From NCBI GenBank assembly GCA_003213955.1, contig QCMG01000001.1:186001-250000 (forward strand): DNA of 64,000 nt, in the 5' to 3' direction. Under the pieces are notes generated by a model. The model did no database searches. It saw only the letters and a program-made list of their open reading frames with translations, and was not told where the DNA came from. The DNA is from Prochlorococcus sp. AG-418-M08. Its GTDB lineage: Bacteria > Cyanobacteriota > Cyanobacteriia > PCC-6307 > Cyanobiaceae. A program made the position numbers and the translations under genes. Positions 19,545-28,369 of this stretch are shown here, piece by piece; the first letter of the stretch is position 1; each line of letters begins with the position of its first letter.

Positions 19545-20078
19545 TCATTTTTTTTCTGAAATTATACTGTTATATTCGTTAAAACTTTCAACTGAGAATG
19601 TAGATTCGTTTATATCGACTCCTTTTAGTTCTCCAATGATTTTATTCAAATCATCAATATTAACCATCCCATTCTTATCAAATTTTACTTCACCTTTACT
19701 ATCCAAAATTATAGTCTGAGGAATTAAACCATTCCAATAGTAATTGGGTTGATTTGCGTTTGATTTGGATGAATCATTTTGTAATTCATCTGTAGTAAGA
19801 GCAATTAAGTCAATATTATTTCTCCAAATTAGATCTAAACCTGAAATTACTGGAGCCATAGCCTTACTATCAGAGCTGTCATCAAGATAAAAAAATATAA
19901 CAGAGACTCTTCCGTTTTTTAATGATTCTTCGATTGTGGTTTGAGGAGGGACTATTGCACCATTTCCTGCATATATTGGAAAAATATTTCCGTCATAACT
20001 ATTAGTATCTCTACTTGCATTAGCTGGATAAGAACTAAAAAAGATTAATAAAATAAGTATTGATTGAAATAGCTTCAT
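19545..20078 (-). CDS. Exported thioredoxin-fold protein without the CxxC motif
   Basis: A 177-residue product with a signal peptide (about 1-21, LILLIFFSSYPANA) and a thioredoxin-like fold: strand SVIFFYLDDSSDSKAM, then IDLIALTTDE and the cis-Pro strand GLIPQTIILDSKGEV. The position of the redox CxxC is occupied by DSSDS, and the mature chain appears to have no cysteine, so it cannot be a disulphide oxidoreductase. A periplasmic or lumenal binding or chaperone role is inferred. It lies 16 bp downstream of the Ycf55-like gene on the same strand. Confidence 0.75.
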   Translation of the reverse strand: MKLFQSILILLIFFSSYPANASRDTNSYDGNIFPIYAGNGAIVPPQTTIEESLKNGRVSVIFFYLDDSSDSKAMAPVISGLDLIWRNNIDLIALTTDELQNDSSKSNANQPNYYWNGLIPQTIILDSKGEVKFDKNGMVNIDDLNKIIGELKGVDINESTFSVESFNEYNSIISEKK

Positions 20079-20094
20079 TGAAAGAATGAAAAAT

Positions 20095-21717
20095 TTATTT
20101 TGAATTAGATCTGCCTAAACCTTGTAGTATTCCTTTACCAATTAATCCAATAGCTTTGCCAACTACTTTTGTAAGGAAATTTACGAAAAGGTTACCAATA
20201 TATTTTACAGCAATTTCTAATTGTGGAGCTACGGCATCTCTTATTTCAACTAATAAAGTAACTTGTTTTTGAAACCACTCTAAATTTTCTAGTTCTTTTT
20301 CTCTATTCTCATTTTTATAATATCTTGTGAATTTAGAATCTATTATATCAATATATTCACGCTTACTTTCATATAAATAAATTGGCAAATAGATATTTTG
20401 ATGCCATCTATTATAGTTGTTGATATTATTTCTAAATCTTTCAAAAGATCTTGTAGATTGCAATTGTGGATTTATTAGGATCGTTCTTAACTCTGGCCAA
20501 CTTGAACATATATTAAATACTTCAGAGGCTAATAAATTACAATTTCTTATTATCCAATTGGATATTATATTTTCTAAAATTATAAATGATTCTGTTTCAT
20601 ACAAAGGCAATAATTTGCCATCATAATCAATTGGTTCATTTTTTATTATTGGATCGATAAACATTATTGATTCATGTGCCTCATCATCTTTTTCATTGCA
20701 AGTTACTGCTTTATAAATGTATTCGTTAATAGAAATAGAATCTCCATTTTTTTTAACCCTAAAATAACTTTCAGTTATATTTGATATAGTGTTTAGCTTT
20801 AGTTCTTCAATAAGAGAACTGAAATCCTCTTTATAATCCTTTTCCTTATAGTTTTCTTTGATATTTTTTATTAAATTATCAAGTTCATCAAGCATTTTAC
20901 ATATAAGACGGGAAATGAATTCTTTTTTTATTCCTGACAAAATAATTGATGAATTATTAAATTCCACATCAAAATCGGCTGAATTATATCTTTTACTTAG
21001 ACGATTAAGAATTAAATCCCAGATTTCTAAATTATTTTTATTTTTTATAAAAATAGTATTAGTATCTTTATTTTCTAAATTGATTTTGTTTTCAGTGTAA
21101 ATAGCTTCTGAATAAAGATCTAATGAATTACCCCATAGGAATATAAGAAAGGATTTGGCAGTTATAAGTTCTCTTAATCTGCCTTTTAAAATGAATTTAT
21201 AAAATTCAAGAGTTGCGTCAGAATTTACATATCTGAAAATATAATTTATCTCGTTATCAATTTGCTTGAGACCAGATGACAATAATTTTTGATTAAAAGA
21301 AAGTTCTTTTTCCTTTTTTATAAGTACAGAAGGATTATTTTCCAGGTCAAATACTCTACCGCCATCTGAAATGATATTTATAGATTCAAGAACTTTATCA
21401 ACACTTGGGTTTAAAAGTAATCCTTCACTATTAAAAGAGGGAATTACTTTTGTTTTATTTAAAAGCTCACCCGAAAAAATTATAAGTATATTTGATTCAT
21501 CCCACCTCTCTTTTAATTTTAATAATTCCAATCTTATGAGATCTTCTGATTGGTAATTAAGAATATTCCATATTATTAAATCTGGATTTAAGTTTTTACT
21601 GCCACTATCTAGTGTGATATTTAAATTATTGTCTAACGAAGTCAACTTTAATGATAAAGATTCTGCAATTAAGCTTGGAGCAATAATTAGAATCGATTTT
21701 TTCTTAATTAATTCCAA
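20095..21717 (-). CDS. Ycf55-like protein (DUF3685)
   Basis: A 540-residue protein. The N-terminal 120 residues look like a degenerate receiver (response-regulator) domain, with ILIIAPSLIAESL and LIIWNIL strands but no clear phospho-accepting Asp. The C-terminal half is the DUF3685 region, with the diagnostic RFRN motif at about 427-430. The extreme C terminus (about 505-535) is glycine-rich and hydrophobic. Ycf55 is plastid-encoded in red algae, but its function is unknown. The upstream hisA stop is separated by 86 bp. Confidence 0.8.
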   Translation of the reverse strand: MELIKKKSILIIAPSLIAESLSLKLTSLDNNLNITLDSGSKNLNPDLIIWNILNYQSEDLIRLELLKLKERWDESNILIIFSGELLNKTKVIPSFNSEGLLLNPSVDKVLESINIISDGGRVFDLENNPSVLIKKEKELSFNQKLLSSGLKQIDNEINYIFRYVNSDATLEFYKFILKGRLRELITAKSFLIFLWGNSLDLYSEAIYTENKINLENKDTNTIFIKNKNNLEIWDLILNRLSKRYNSADFDVEFNNSSIILSGIKKEFISRLICKMLDELDNLIKNIKENYKEKDYKEDFSSLIEELKLNTISNITESYFRVKKNGDSISINEYIYKAVTCNEKDDEAHESIMFIDPIIKNEPIDYDGKLLPLYETESFIILENIISNWIIRNCNLLASEVFNICSSWPELRTILINPQLQSTRSFERFRNNINNYNRWHQNIYLPIYLYESKREYIDIIDSKFTRYYKNENREKELENLEWFQKQVTLLVEIRDAVAPQLEIAVKYIGNLFVNFLTKVVGKAIGLIGKGILQGLGRSNSK

Positions 21718-21803
21718 CTTTAAAAGTTTATCTCTTATACAAAATTAACTAATAAATTTGTTAATAACCAGTGCTATATAAATATTTACTGGGTTTTTTA
21801 GGC

Positions 21804-22565
21804 CTAATAGTCTTTATTGATTGGAATATCATTTTTTCTTTCTTTATTTAATATATTATTTGCTTCTTTTATTGTGAATTTATTTTCATAAAGTGCTTTC
21901 CCTACTATTACTCCATATAATCCATAATGCTCTAATCTTGTTAATGATAATAAATCAGAAATTGAACCTACACCTCCTGAAGCAATCACAGGAATATCAG
22001 TAATTTCAAGAATCTTTTTAATAAAAACTTCATTTGTTCCTTCCAAGGTTCCATCAGTATTTATATCAGTGACAACAAAACTGGAGATTTTAAAATAGGA
22101 GAATTCTTTTACAAGATCTGTGGCTAATACATCTGATTGTCTTAACCATCCTCTTGTACTGACTCTTCCATCTTTTGCATCAATTCCAATAATTATTTTT
22201 TTTGGATATTTGCTTGATAAATCTTTTACTAATTCTTTATCTTCAATAGCAGAAGTACCCATTATTACTTTATCTATACCATAGGACAACAATTGTTCAA
22301 TCCTCTCTACTGATCTTATACCTCCTCCAATTTGTATAGGAATGTTGACTTCGTTTATAATCTTTTTAATTGAATGATCATTTGCTGGTATACCAGTTTT
22401 GGCGGCATCTAAATCAACGATATGAATACATTTTGCACCTTCCTTTTCCCAATATTTAGCTTGTTCATGAGGTTCTTTTGAGAAATCTTTTCTTTTGTTA
22501 AAGTCACCTTTAACAAGTCTTACACATTTACCATTCATTAAATCTATTGCTGGGATTAGTTTCAT
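21804..22565 (-). CDS. hisA: ProFAR isomerase, histidine biosynthesis
   Basis: HisA isomerises ProFAR to PRFAR. The 253-residue TIM barrel shows the two family half-motifs: IDLMNGKCVRLVKGD at the N terminus with the catalytic Asp8, and VVTDINTDGTLEG with the second catalytic Asp in the middle, plus IASGGVGS and phosphate-binding IQIGGGIRS. The gene is divergent from the CSP41-like gene across a 92-bp spacer that must hold both promoters. Confidence 0.96.
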   Translation of the reverse strand: MKLIPAIDLMNGKCVRLVKGDFNKRKDFSKEPHEQAKYWEKEGAKCIHIVDLDAAKTGIPANDHSIKKIINEVNIPIQIGGGIRSVERIEQLLSYGIDKVIMGTSAIEDKELVKDLSSKYPKKIIIGIDAKDGRVSTRGWLRQSDVLATDLVKEFSYFKISSFVVTDINTDGTLEGTNEVFIKKILEITDIPVIASGGVGSISDLLSLTRLEHYGLYGVIVGKALYENKFTIKEANNILNKERKNDIPINKDY

Positions 22566-22657
22566 TGATTGGTCCTTTTCATTAATTACTTCCTAGTAGT
22601 ACTATTCATTATGTAGTTCTAACTTAGGTTACTACTTTAGTTTAATACTTTTGGAAT

Positions 22658-23578
22658 ATGAAAATTCTTGTAATGGGCGGCACACGATTTGTTGGTAAGT
22701 CTTTGGTAGATAAGTTACTAAATCAAAATTTAGATATAGATATCTTTACAAGGGGCAATAAATCTATTCCTGAGAATGTGAATTTTATAAAAGGTGATAG
22801 AAATAATATCGAAAGTATTATTAAAATAAAAGATAAAAAATATGATGTAATTTACGATATTTCTGGTCGTGAATTAGAACAAACAAAACTTCTCATTGAG
22901 AATGTTTCTTATTCCTTTCAAAGATATATTTATGTTAGTTCAGCGGGTGTTTATTCGGAGAATTATGAATTACCCTTATCTGAAGACTCTCCAATTGATC
23001 CTCAAAGTAGACATAAAGGAAAGTTTGAGACTGAAAATTGGCTAATTGAACAAAAGATCCCTTTTACAAGTTTTAGACCCACCTATATTTATGGCCCAGG
23101 AAATTATAATAAGATTGAAAATTGGTTCTTTGAAAGGTTATATAATCAAAAAAATATACCAATCCCTGGAAATGGTTCATTAATAACTCAATTAGGGCAC
23201 GTCTCCGATTTAAGTGATGTAATGATTAAGTGTCTGGATTTTGAAAAATCTAAAAATAGTATATATAACTGTTCAGGAGAAAAAGGTGTAACTATTAAAG
23301 GGTTAATTTATATGTGTGCAGAAGTTTGTGGTTTAAATAAAAACGATATTTCTTTAAAAAAATTTGATTTTGAAAAATTAGATCCTAAATCAAGAAAAGG
23401 ATTTCCGATTAGATTAAATCACTATCAAACTGATATTTCCAAAATAAAAAACGATTTAAATTGGCAACCAAAATTTGATTTACTTAGTGGTTTGAAAGAT
23501 AGTTTTATCAAAGATTATCAATTTAAAAAAGATAATGAATTAGATATAAATTCAGATAGAGTTCTTTTTAACTCTTAA
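22658..23578 (+). CDS. CSP41-like NAD-binding protein (extended SDR fold)
   Basis: A 306-residue protein with the Rossmann glycines in MGGTRFVGKSLVDKLL. The usual YxxxK catalytic motif is replaced by RHKGK (near 124-128), followed by TSFRPTYIYGPGNYN, exactly the pattern of chloroplast CSP41, which binds and cleaves stem-loop RNA and stabilises plastid transcripts. An RNA role is therefore more likely than sugar epimerisation, by homology. Its last 27 bp overlap the convergent pgsA gene. Confidence 0.85.
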   Translation: MKILVMGGTRFVGKSLVDKLLNQNLDIDIFTRGNKSIPENVNFIKGDRNNIESIIKIKDKKYDVIYDISGRELEQTKLLIENVSYSFQRYIYVSSAGVYSENYELPLSEDSPIDPQSRHKGKFETENWLIEQKIPFTSFRPTYIYGPGNYNKIENWFFERLYNQKNIPIPGNGSLITQLGHVSDLSDVMIKCLDFEKSKNSIYNCSGEKGVTIKGLIYMCAEVCGLNKNDISLKKFDFEKLDPKSRKGFPIRLNHYQTDISKIKNDLNWQPKFDLLSGLKDSFIKDYQFKKDNELDINSDRVLFNS

Positions 23579-24088
23579 ATAATCTATTAAAGTTATAAGT
23601 GTCAATAAAAATCCTAACCAATAAAATATTATTCCTAGGCTAGGTAATAAATCTTTTGAAAATGGTTGGAAAAATATAATTAATGCCACAAAAAAGAAGA
23701 AGGTTTTGTATTTCCCTAGTTTAGAGGCAGGTAATCCATCTTTTTTAGTTGTTCTTAATGCAGATATTATTAATTCTCTAAATAATATTATGGCTAGTGA
23801 CCAAAAAGGAATTATTCCCATTTTACATAACCATAATAAAGGTATTAGTTGGAATATTTTGTCCGTTAATGGGTCAGTAATAGTTCCAAACTTAGTTTTA
23901 AGATTTAATTTTCTTGCAAAATATCCATCAAAATAATCAGTAATTCCCCCTATTATAATTAATGCAAAAACAAAGCTAGTTTCGTTTGTTTCTAAAAATA
24001 TTATTAGTGGAAATGTTAGAAATAATCGAGATATTGTCAAAATATTTGGAATATTTTCAACTAATATTTTTTTATTTTTGTTAAACAA
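23552..24088 (-). CDS. pgsA: CDP-diacylglycerol-glycerol-3-phosphate phosphatidyltransferase
   Basis: PgsA makes phosphatidylglycerophosphate, precursor of phosphatidylglycerol, an essential lipid in photosystems. The 178-residue integral membrane protein contains the full CDP-alcohol phosphotransferase motif D-x2-DG-x2-AR-x8-G-x3-D-x3-D, seen as DYFDGYFAR followed by KFGTITDPLTDK (about 48-74), with four to five hydrophobic segments. Its 3' end overlaps the CSP41-like gene tail to tail by 27 bp. Confidence 0.93.
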   Translation of the reverse strand: MFNKNKKILVENIPNILTISRLFLTFPLIIFLETNETSFVFALIIIGGITDYFDGYFARKLNLKTKFGTITDPLTDKIFQLIPLLWLCKMGIIPFWSLAIILFRELIISALRTTKKDGLPASKLGKYKTFFFFVALIIFFQPFSKDLLPSLGIIFYWLGFLLTLITLIDYLRVKKNSI

Positions 24089-24221
24089 ATGTTTTTTTTA
24101 ATAAATTATATTTTACACTCTTATCATGATTTAGGTTTAAACGAAATTCTAAAGATTTTCAACACTTGATCTTTCTAAGAATCATCATATTTTATATTAT
24201 TAAAAAATTCTACATACCATA

Positions 24222-24833
24222 ATGAAGCCTCATAGCTTAAAGCTATCTCCTGAATCTGATTTAATTATTTGTATTAAGGAATTTTCTTCTTCAAATAATC
24301 TTTATGGTTATGTTTCAGGTGTAGTAGGCAACTTAAGTAAGGCCTGTATACAGTGCCCTGGAAACCAAGAAATTAGTAAATTTGAAGGTAACTTAGAAAT
24401 AGTTTCACTTAATGGACATTTTAATAATGGAGATGTCCATCTTCATTTGAGTTTTGCTGATGAGGGATGTGATGTCTTTGGTGGCCATTTAGAGGAAGGC
24501 TCTATTGTTAAAAAAGGAACTGATATCTTATTAGTATCTTTTGAAAATAATATTATTGATATTTCTAAACATAATTTAAATGATAATCAATCACGAGTAA
24601 AAGCATATATCCTTCATAATTGTCCTTGGTCAAAGAGAAGCATTAGGTTGCTTGATTCGTTATCAATACCCTATGAAGCAATTTTAATCGAAAATGATCA
24701 GGATTTTCAAAAGGTAAACTCATTAAGTAATCACAATACTTTCCCACAAATATTTTTAGATGATGTTTTTTTTGGAGGATATGATGAACTTTCAAAACAA
24801 GCTAAATATGATCATTTAAAATCATTTAAATGA
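24222..24833 (+). CDS. PPC (DUF296) domain - glutaredoxin fusion
   Basis: A 203-residue two-domain protein. Residues 1-115 form a PPC/DUF296 domain with a conserved metal site: HLHLSF (His73, His75) and GGHL (His89). Residues 126-200 are a glutaredoxin: CPWS at 134-137 (second cysteine replaced by Ser, so monothiol-like), cis-Pro in TFPQIF (about 175) and GGYDEL near 185. Free-standing forms of both domains are common, so the fusion predicts a linked metal/nucleotide sensing and thiol function. It stands alone, flanked by convergent and divergent genes. Confidence 0.85.
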   Translation: MKPHSLKLSPESDLIICIKEFSSSNNLYGYVSGVVGNLSKACIQCPGNQEISKFEGNLEIVSLNGHFNNGDVHLHLSFADEGCDVFGGHLEEGSIVKKGTDILLVSFENNIIDISKHNLNDNQSRVKAYILHNCPWSKRSIRLLDSLSIPYEAILIENDQDFQKVNSLSNHNTFPQIFLDDVFFGGYDELSKQAKYDHLKSFK

Positions 24834-24844
24834 TAATATTCAGC

Positions 24845-25033
24845 TTAATTATGTCGATTTATAATTTTTTCAGAATTTAATTCATCCTCTAACTGTTTTA
24901 TTAATCTAGAAACAAGATTTTGAAATTCCGGTTGACATCCTTTAAAAGCTGCTTTGTGCCTAATAGGTTCGTTTCTTGTTCTTAAATCTGTAAGCATTAA
25001 TTGTAATGCATCAATTTTTGGATTTATTTTCAT
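24845..25033 (-). CDS. Small conserved hypothetical protein, 62 aa
   Basis: A 62-residue basic, helical product, rich in Lys/Arg in the middle (RTRNEPIRHKAAFKG) and with a Leu/Ile/Glu helix at the end (LVSRLIKQLEDEL). There is no membrane segment. It is 25 bp downstream of the SDR gene on the same strand. I do not recognise a family; the codon use and the absence of a better frame favour a real gene. Confidence 0.55.
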   Translation of the reverse strand: MKINPKIDALQLMLTDLRTRNEPIRHKAAFKGCQPEFQNLVSRLIKQLEDELNSEKIINRHN

Positions 25034-25058
25034 GTTTTTTCTTATATTTTTGCATCTT

Positions 25059-25718
25059 TTAAATACTTTGCAAAGCCTTTTTAAAAGATACTTTTTTATT
25101 ATCGCTCGAACTTGTCACTTCAATTATTTTATTAATAGATTGCTTATTAGTTAAGGAATCTATACAACATTTTGCTACGAGTCTTCTTGGAATAGATCCT
25201 TTAAATTGTGTATCTTCTTTTGTATACTCAATGTTTTCAGATTCTATCTTTTCAATTTCCTTTAATCCTCCAGGCCTTATTATCGTCCAATCAAAAATTT
25301 GATTTTTTAGAAAATTCTCACCAATTTTTTTCCAGATAAGAATCAAACCAAATAAGTTTAAAGGGTGAAACAATTTACCAGTACATAAAGAACTAACTAA
25401 TATAACTCTCTTTAATCCGACTCTTTTACAACTCTGTAATTGCCTATATACTCCAAGTGCATCTACCCTTGCAGGACCAGTTAAATCTAAGGAGGCTCTT
25501 GCTCCAGTTGCAATTATTAATGCATCTACATCTTCTAAAGCTTTATCTAATTCATATTTATTATCTATTGATAATCTGTAGGTCTTAGTATTTTTAAGAT
25601 TCTCTGTAACCTTTGAATTTTTCCTAACAATCTGATTTACTTTTATTCCTTTCTTTAATGCTTCTTCGGTTATTCTAAATCCTGTTTTACCTGAGGCCCC
25701 TGTAATAGCAATTTTCAT
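25059..25718 (-). CDS. Atypical SDR, NAD(P)H-binding protein (SDR_a5-like)
   Basis: A 219-residue Rossmann protein with the GxSGxxG dinucleotide loop ITGASGKTGFRI at the N terminus and LIIATGARAS (about 69-78), both typical of the atypical SDR/NAD(P)-binding family that includes Ycf39 and plant Tic62-like proteins. No catalytic YxxxK is evident, so a regulatory or chaperone role for photosynthetic complexes, as for Ycf39, is possible but inferred. Nth lies just upstream on the same strand. Confidence 0.75.
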   Translation of the reverse strand: MKIAITGASGKTGFRITEEALKKGIKVNQIVRKNSKVTENLKNTKTYRLSIDNKYELDKALEDVDALIIATGARASLDLTGPARVDALGVYRQLQSCKRVGLKRVILVSSLCTGKLFHPLNLFGLILIWKKIGENFLKNQIFDWTIIRPGGLKEIEKIESENIEYTKEDTQFKGSIPRRLVAKCCIDSLTNKQSINKIIEVTSSSDNKKVSFKKALQSI

Positions 25719-25755
25719 AATATTTTGAATTTAATTTAAATATTATATTAATTTT

Positions 25756-26409
25756 TTAAGGCTTTTTACATATAAATTTCTTTTTTCTATTTGGATATAG
25801 AGTTCTACACATAAAGCATTTTGTGCCATCACAGCCTCTCGCTGTACAATATTCTCTCCCGTAAAAGATGATTTGTAAATGTAGTGTGTTCCATTCCTTT
25901 ATTGGAAATAATATTTTAAGATCTTTTTCTGTTTGCATTACATTTTTCCCCTTCGTTAGGCCCCATCTTTGTGATAAACGGTGTATGTGTGTATCAACAG
26001 GGAATGATGGAATATTAAATACTTGTGAGATAACAACTGAAGCTGTTTTATGACCAACTCCAGGAAGTGATTCAAGTTCCTCTAATGAATTAGGAACTTG
26101 ACTATTAAATTTTTCTATTAGTAATTTTGATAAAAGGTAAATATTTTTAGATTTTTGATTAGAAAGACCTAATTGTTTTATATATCCATAAATTCTAGAA
26201 ACGCCAAGTTCTTTCATTTTTTCTGGTGAATCTGCTACTTTGAATAATTCCCTTGTTAATTCATTAACTTTCTTATCTGTAGACTGAGCACTTAATACAA
26301 CAGCAACCAGGAGTGTAAATGCATTTGTATGATCAAGAGGAATTGGTGGAGATGGATATAGCTTTTTAAGCTCTTTAAGTATTATTGCCGCTCTTTCATT
26401 CTTTCTCAT
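25756..26409 (-). CDS. nth: Endonuclease III (DNA glycosylase/AP lyase)
   Basis: Nth removes oxidised pyrimidines and cleaves abasic sites. The 217-residue product has the helix-hairpin-helix LPGVGHKTA with catalytic Lys, the acidic VDTHIHRLSQRWG and the usual core. The C-terminal cysteines are spaced C-x4-C-x4-C-x2-C (CTARGCDGTKCFMC), not the standard C-x6-C-x2-C-x5-C of [4Fe-4S] Nth, so the cluster, if present, is bound differently. It is divergent from the FutC-type gene. Confidence 0.93.
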   Translation of the reverse strand: MRKNERAAIILKELKKLYPSPPIPLDHTNAFTLLVAVVLSAQSTDKKVNELTRELFKVADSPEKMKELGVSRIYGYIKQLGLSNQKSKNIYLLSKLLIEKFNSQVPNSLEELESLPGVGHKTASVVISQVFNIPSFPVDTHIHRLSQRWGLTKGKNVMQTEKDLKILFPIKEWNTLHLQIIFYGREYCTARGCDGTKCFMCRTLYPNRKKKFICKKP

Positions 26410-26432
26410 TTATTTAATTTCTTCAAAAAGCA

Positions 26433-26448
26433 TGTATAAAATTATACA
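26433..26448. promoter_or_regulatory. 16-bp palindrome in the nth/futC divergent spacer
   Basis: The perfect palindrome TGTATAAAATTATACA sits 24 bp from the nth start and about 60 bp before the ABC ATPase start. Its symmetry suggests a dimeric repressor site or overlapping -10 elements (TATAAA/TTTATA both ways). It does not match a Fur box. In DNA this AT-rich, chance is a real alternative. Confidence 0.4.
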
Positions 26449-26509
26449 AGAATTATGGAGGCTGAAAGTTTTCTGCTAATTTAATTATTCTAAAGACTTT
26501 GATGTTTTA

Positions 26510-27568
26510 GTGGAAAAAGAGGCGTTAATAATTGAAGATTTACATCATAAATACAATAATCAAAAAATTTCAAATTGGATATTAAATTCAATTAATTTAA
26601 AAATTGAAACTGGAGAATTGTTAGGACTTCTTGGTCCTTCTGGTTGTGGTAAAACTACTCTTCTAAGATTGATAGCAGGATTTGAATATCCTTCTAAAGG
26701 AAAGATTATTTTAAATAACAGAGAAATTTCAAACAAATATAAAATATTAATTCCAGAAAAAAGAAAAATAGGAATGGTTTTTCAGGATTATGCACTTTTC
26801 CCACATCTAACTGTTTTAGAAAATGCAATGTTTGGTTTAAAAAATAAAAAGAATAAATCTAGAGTTGATTTTCTAATAAATATTGTTGGTCTTAATAAAT
26901 TTATAAATAGATATCCACATGAATTATCGGGGGGACAAAAACAGAGACTTGCTATCGCTAGAGCTTTAGCTCCCGGAACCAACTTCATATTGTTGGATGA
27001 ACCATTTTGTAGTCTTGATATGCATGTAAAATTAAAATTGAGAAGTGAACTTCCAAATATTCTTAGAGATTGTAATGCTAGTGGATTAATGGTTACCCAT
27101 GATCCAGAAGAAGCAATGTCTATTTGCAATAAGGTTGCTGTAATGAATGAAGGAAAAATACATCAAATTGACTCACCAATAAAACTTTTAGAAAATCCTA
27201 AAACACTTTTTGTTAGTAATTTTATTCTTGGCAATAATATTCTTAATATCAAAAAAGAAAACAACTCCTATACATGCTGTTTAGGTAAAATAAACAATTC
27301 TTATTTAAAGGATAAGATTAATATCAAATTTATTTCTATTTCTCCAAAATATATTTCTATTAAAAGATCTAATAATGGAGAAGCAATAATAGTTTCAAAA
27401 GAATTCCTTGGTGAATACTTTATTTATAAAGTATCTCTTAATGGAGAAACATTAAGGGTTAGAACTAACATTAATAATAATTTTAATATTGGGGATAATT
27501 GTTTTTTAAATATATCTAAAGAAAGTATCTTTTTTCTGTATCCTGGTGCACATAAGATTTTTGTTTAG
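26510..27568 (+). CDS. futC: ABC transporter ATP-binding protein, probable Fe(III) importer FutC
   Basis: A 352-residue ATPase: Walker A GPSGCGKTT at 42-50, Q-loop FQDYALFPH, signature LSGGQKQRLA, Walker B FILLDEPF and switch VTHDPEEA. The C-terminal 120 residues form the TOBE-type regulatory domain of the CUT1/FbpC group. The Fut assignment rests on this architecture and on ferritin lying next to it; spermidine or sulphate importers are related alternatives. No permease or binding-protein gene adjoins it. The start is GTG at 26510. Confidence 0.75.
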   Translation: MEKEALIIEDLHHKYNNQKISNWILNSINLKIETGELLGLLGPSGCGKTTLLRLIAGFEYPSKGKIILNNREISNKYKILIPEKRKIGMVFQDYALFPHLTVLENAMFGLKNKKNKSRVDFLINIVGLNKFINRYPHELSGGQKQRLAIARALAPGTNFILLDEPFCSLDMHVKLKLRSELPNILRDCNASGLMVTHDPEEAMSICNKVAVMNEGKIHQIDSPIKLLENPKTLFVSNFILGNNILNIKKENNSYTCCLGKINNSYLKDKINIKFISISPKYISIKRSNNGEAIIVSKEFLGEYFIYKVSLNGETLRVRTNINNNFNIGDNCFLNISKESIFFLYPGAHKIFV

Positions 27569-27715
27569 ATAATCTTTATAGGCAATTACACTTGCCCCCC
27601 TTCCAATTTGAGCATTTTTTCTTTTTACATTTCTTTTTTTTGTTTACATATAATTTATTAATTAATAGTAACTTAGAATATTCATTTTCAAAATTCATTT
27701 AATTAATATTGCTAT

Positions 27716-27730
27716 TGATATTCATTATCA
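27716..27730. promoter_or_regulatory. Fur-like box upstream of ferritin
   Basis: TGATATTCATTATCA matches the 7-1-7 Fur consensus TGATAATnATTATCA at 13 of the 14 defined positions. It lies 85 bp upstream of the ferritin ATG in a 246-bp intergenic region that is otherwise featureless AT-rich DNA. Iron-responsive control of ferritin is inferred; high local AT content raises the chance of false matches. Confidence 0.5.
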
Positions 27731-27814
27731 TATTCATTAATATATTTGAATTCTTTTTTAAATTACTTATTTATACAAAATGTTGTATTATTTATTCATC
27801 TACTTTGATTAACA

Positions 27815-28369
27815 ATGACTGAGAATAATTTAAAAACAAAAAAACTTATTAATTTGGGCCCTTCTGGAAGAGCAGTTGCACAACCAATGGATGCTGGCTT
27901 GTTGGATAATTTTTATGAGCATCTAACAATGGAAAGATATGCAAATGTGCAATATTTTTCTATTTATTTATGGTTCCAAGAAAGAGATTTAGATGGATTT
28001 GCCTCTTTTTTTCTAAGAGAATCACAAGGAGAAATGGAACATGCCTATAATTTTGCAAATTATTTTATAGCACGTGGACAAACTGTGAAACTAAAAGATC
28101 TACCTGCACCAATTCAATCATGGGATTCTATTGAAGATTTAATATCATATTCATTCAGCATGGAGGCTGATTTAACTTCTTCATTACAACAGTTATATTC
28201 GATTTCTGAGAGAATTTCAGATACAAGAACTAGTGTTTTTCTTGATCCAATTGTTGAAGCACAAACTAAATCTGAAGACGAATTTGCTCACATACTAGGT
28301 AAAGTTAAATTTGCAGCTAATCAGCCCTCTGCAATACTTTTGATTGATAGTGATTTAAAGAAAAAATAA
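27815..28369 (+). CDS. ftn: Ferritin
   Basis: A 184-residue four-helix ferritin that oxidises and stores iron in a 24-mer shell. Ferroxidase ligands are recognisable: Glu40 in TMERYAN, the E-x-x-H pair Glu73/His76 in QGEMEH, and later acidic residues in EADLTSSLQQ and EAQTKSEDE. The N terminus is extended by about 20 residues compared with E. coli FtnA. A Fur-like box lies upstream. It is convergent with a small minus-strand gene, overlapping it by 15 bp. Confidence 0.93.
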   Translation: MTENNLKTKKLINLGPSGRAVAQPMDAGLLDNFYEHLTMERYANVQYFSIYLWFQERDLDGFASFFLRESQGEMEHAYNFANYFIARGQTVKLKDLPAPIQSWDSIEDLISYSFSMEADLTSSLQQLYSISERISDTRTSVFLDPIVEAQTKSEDEFAHILGKVKFAANQPSAILLIDSDLKKK

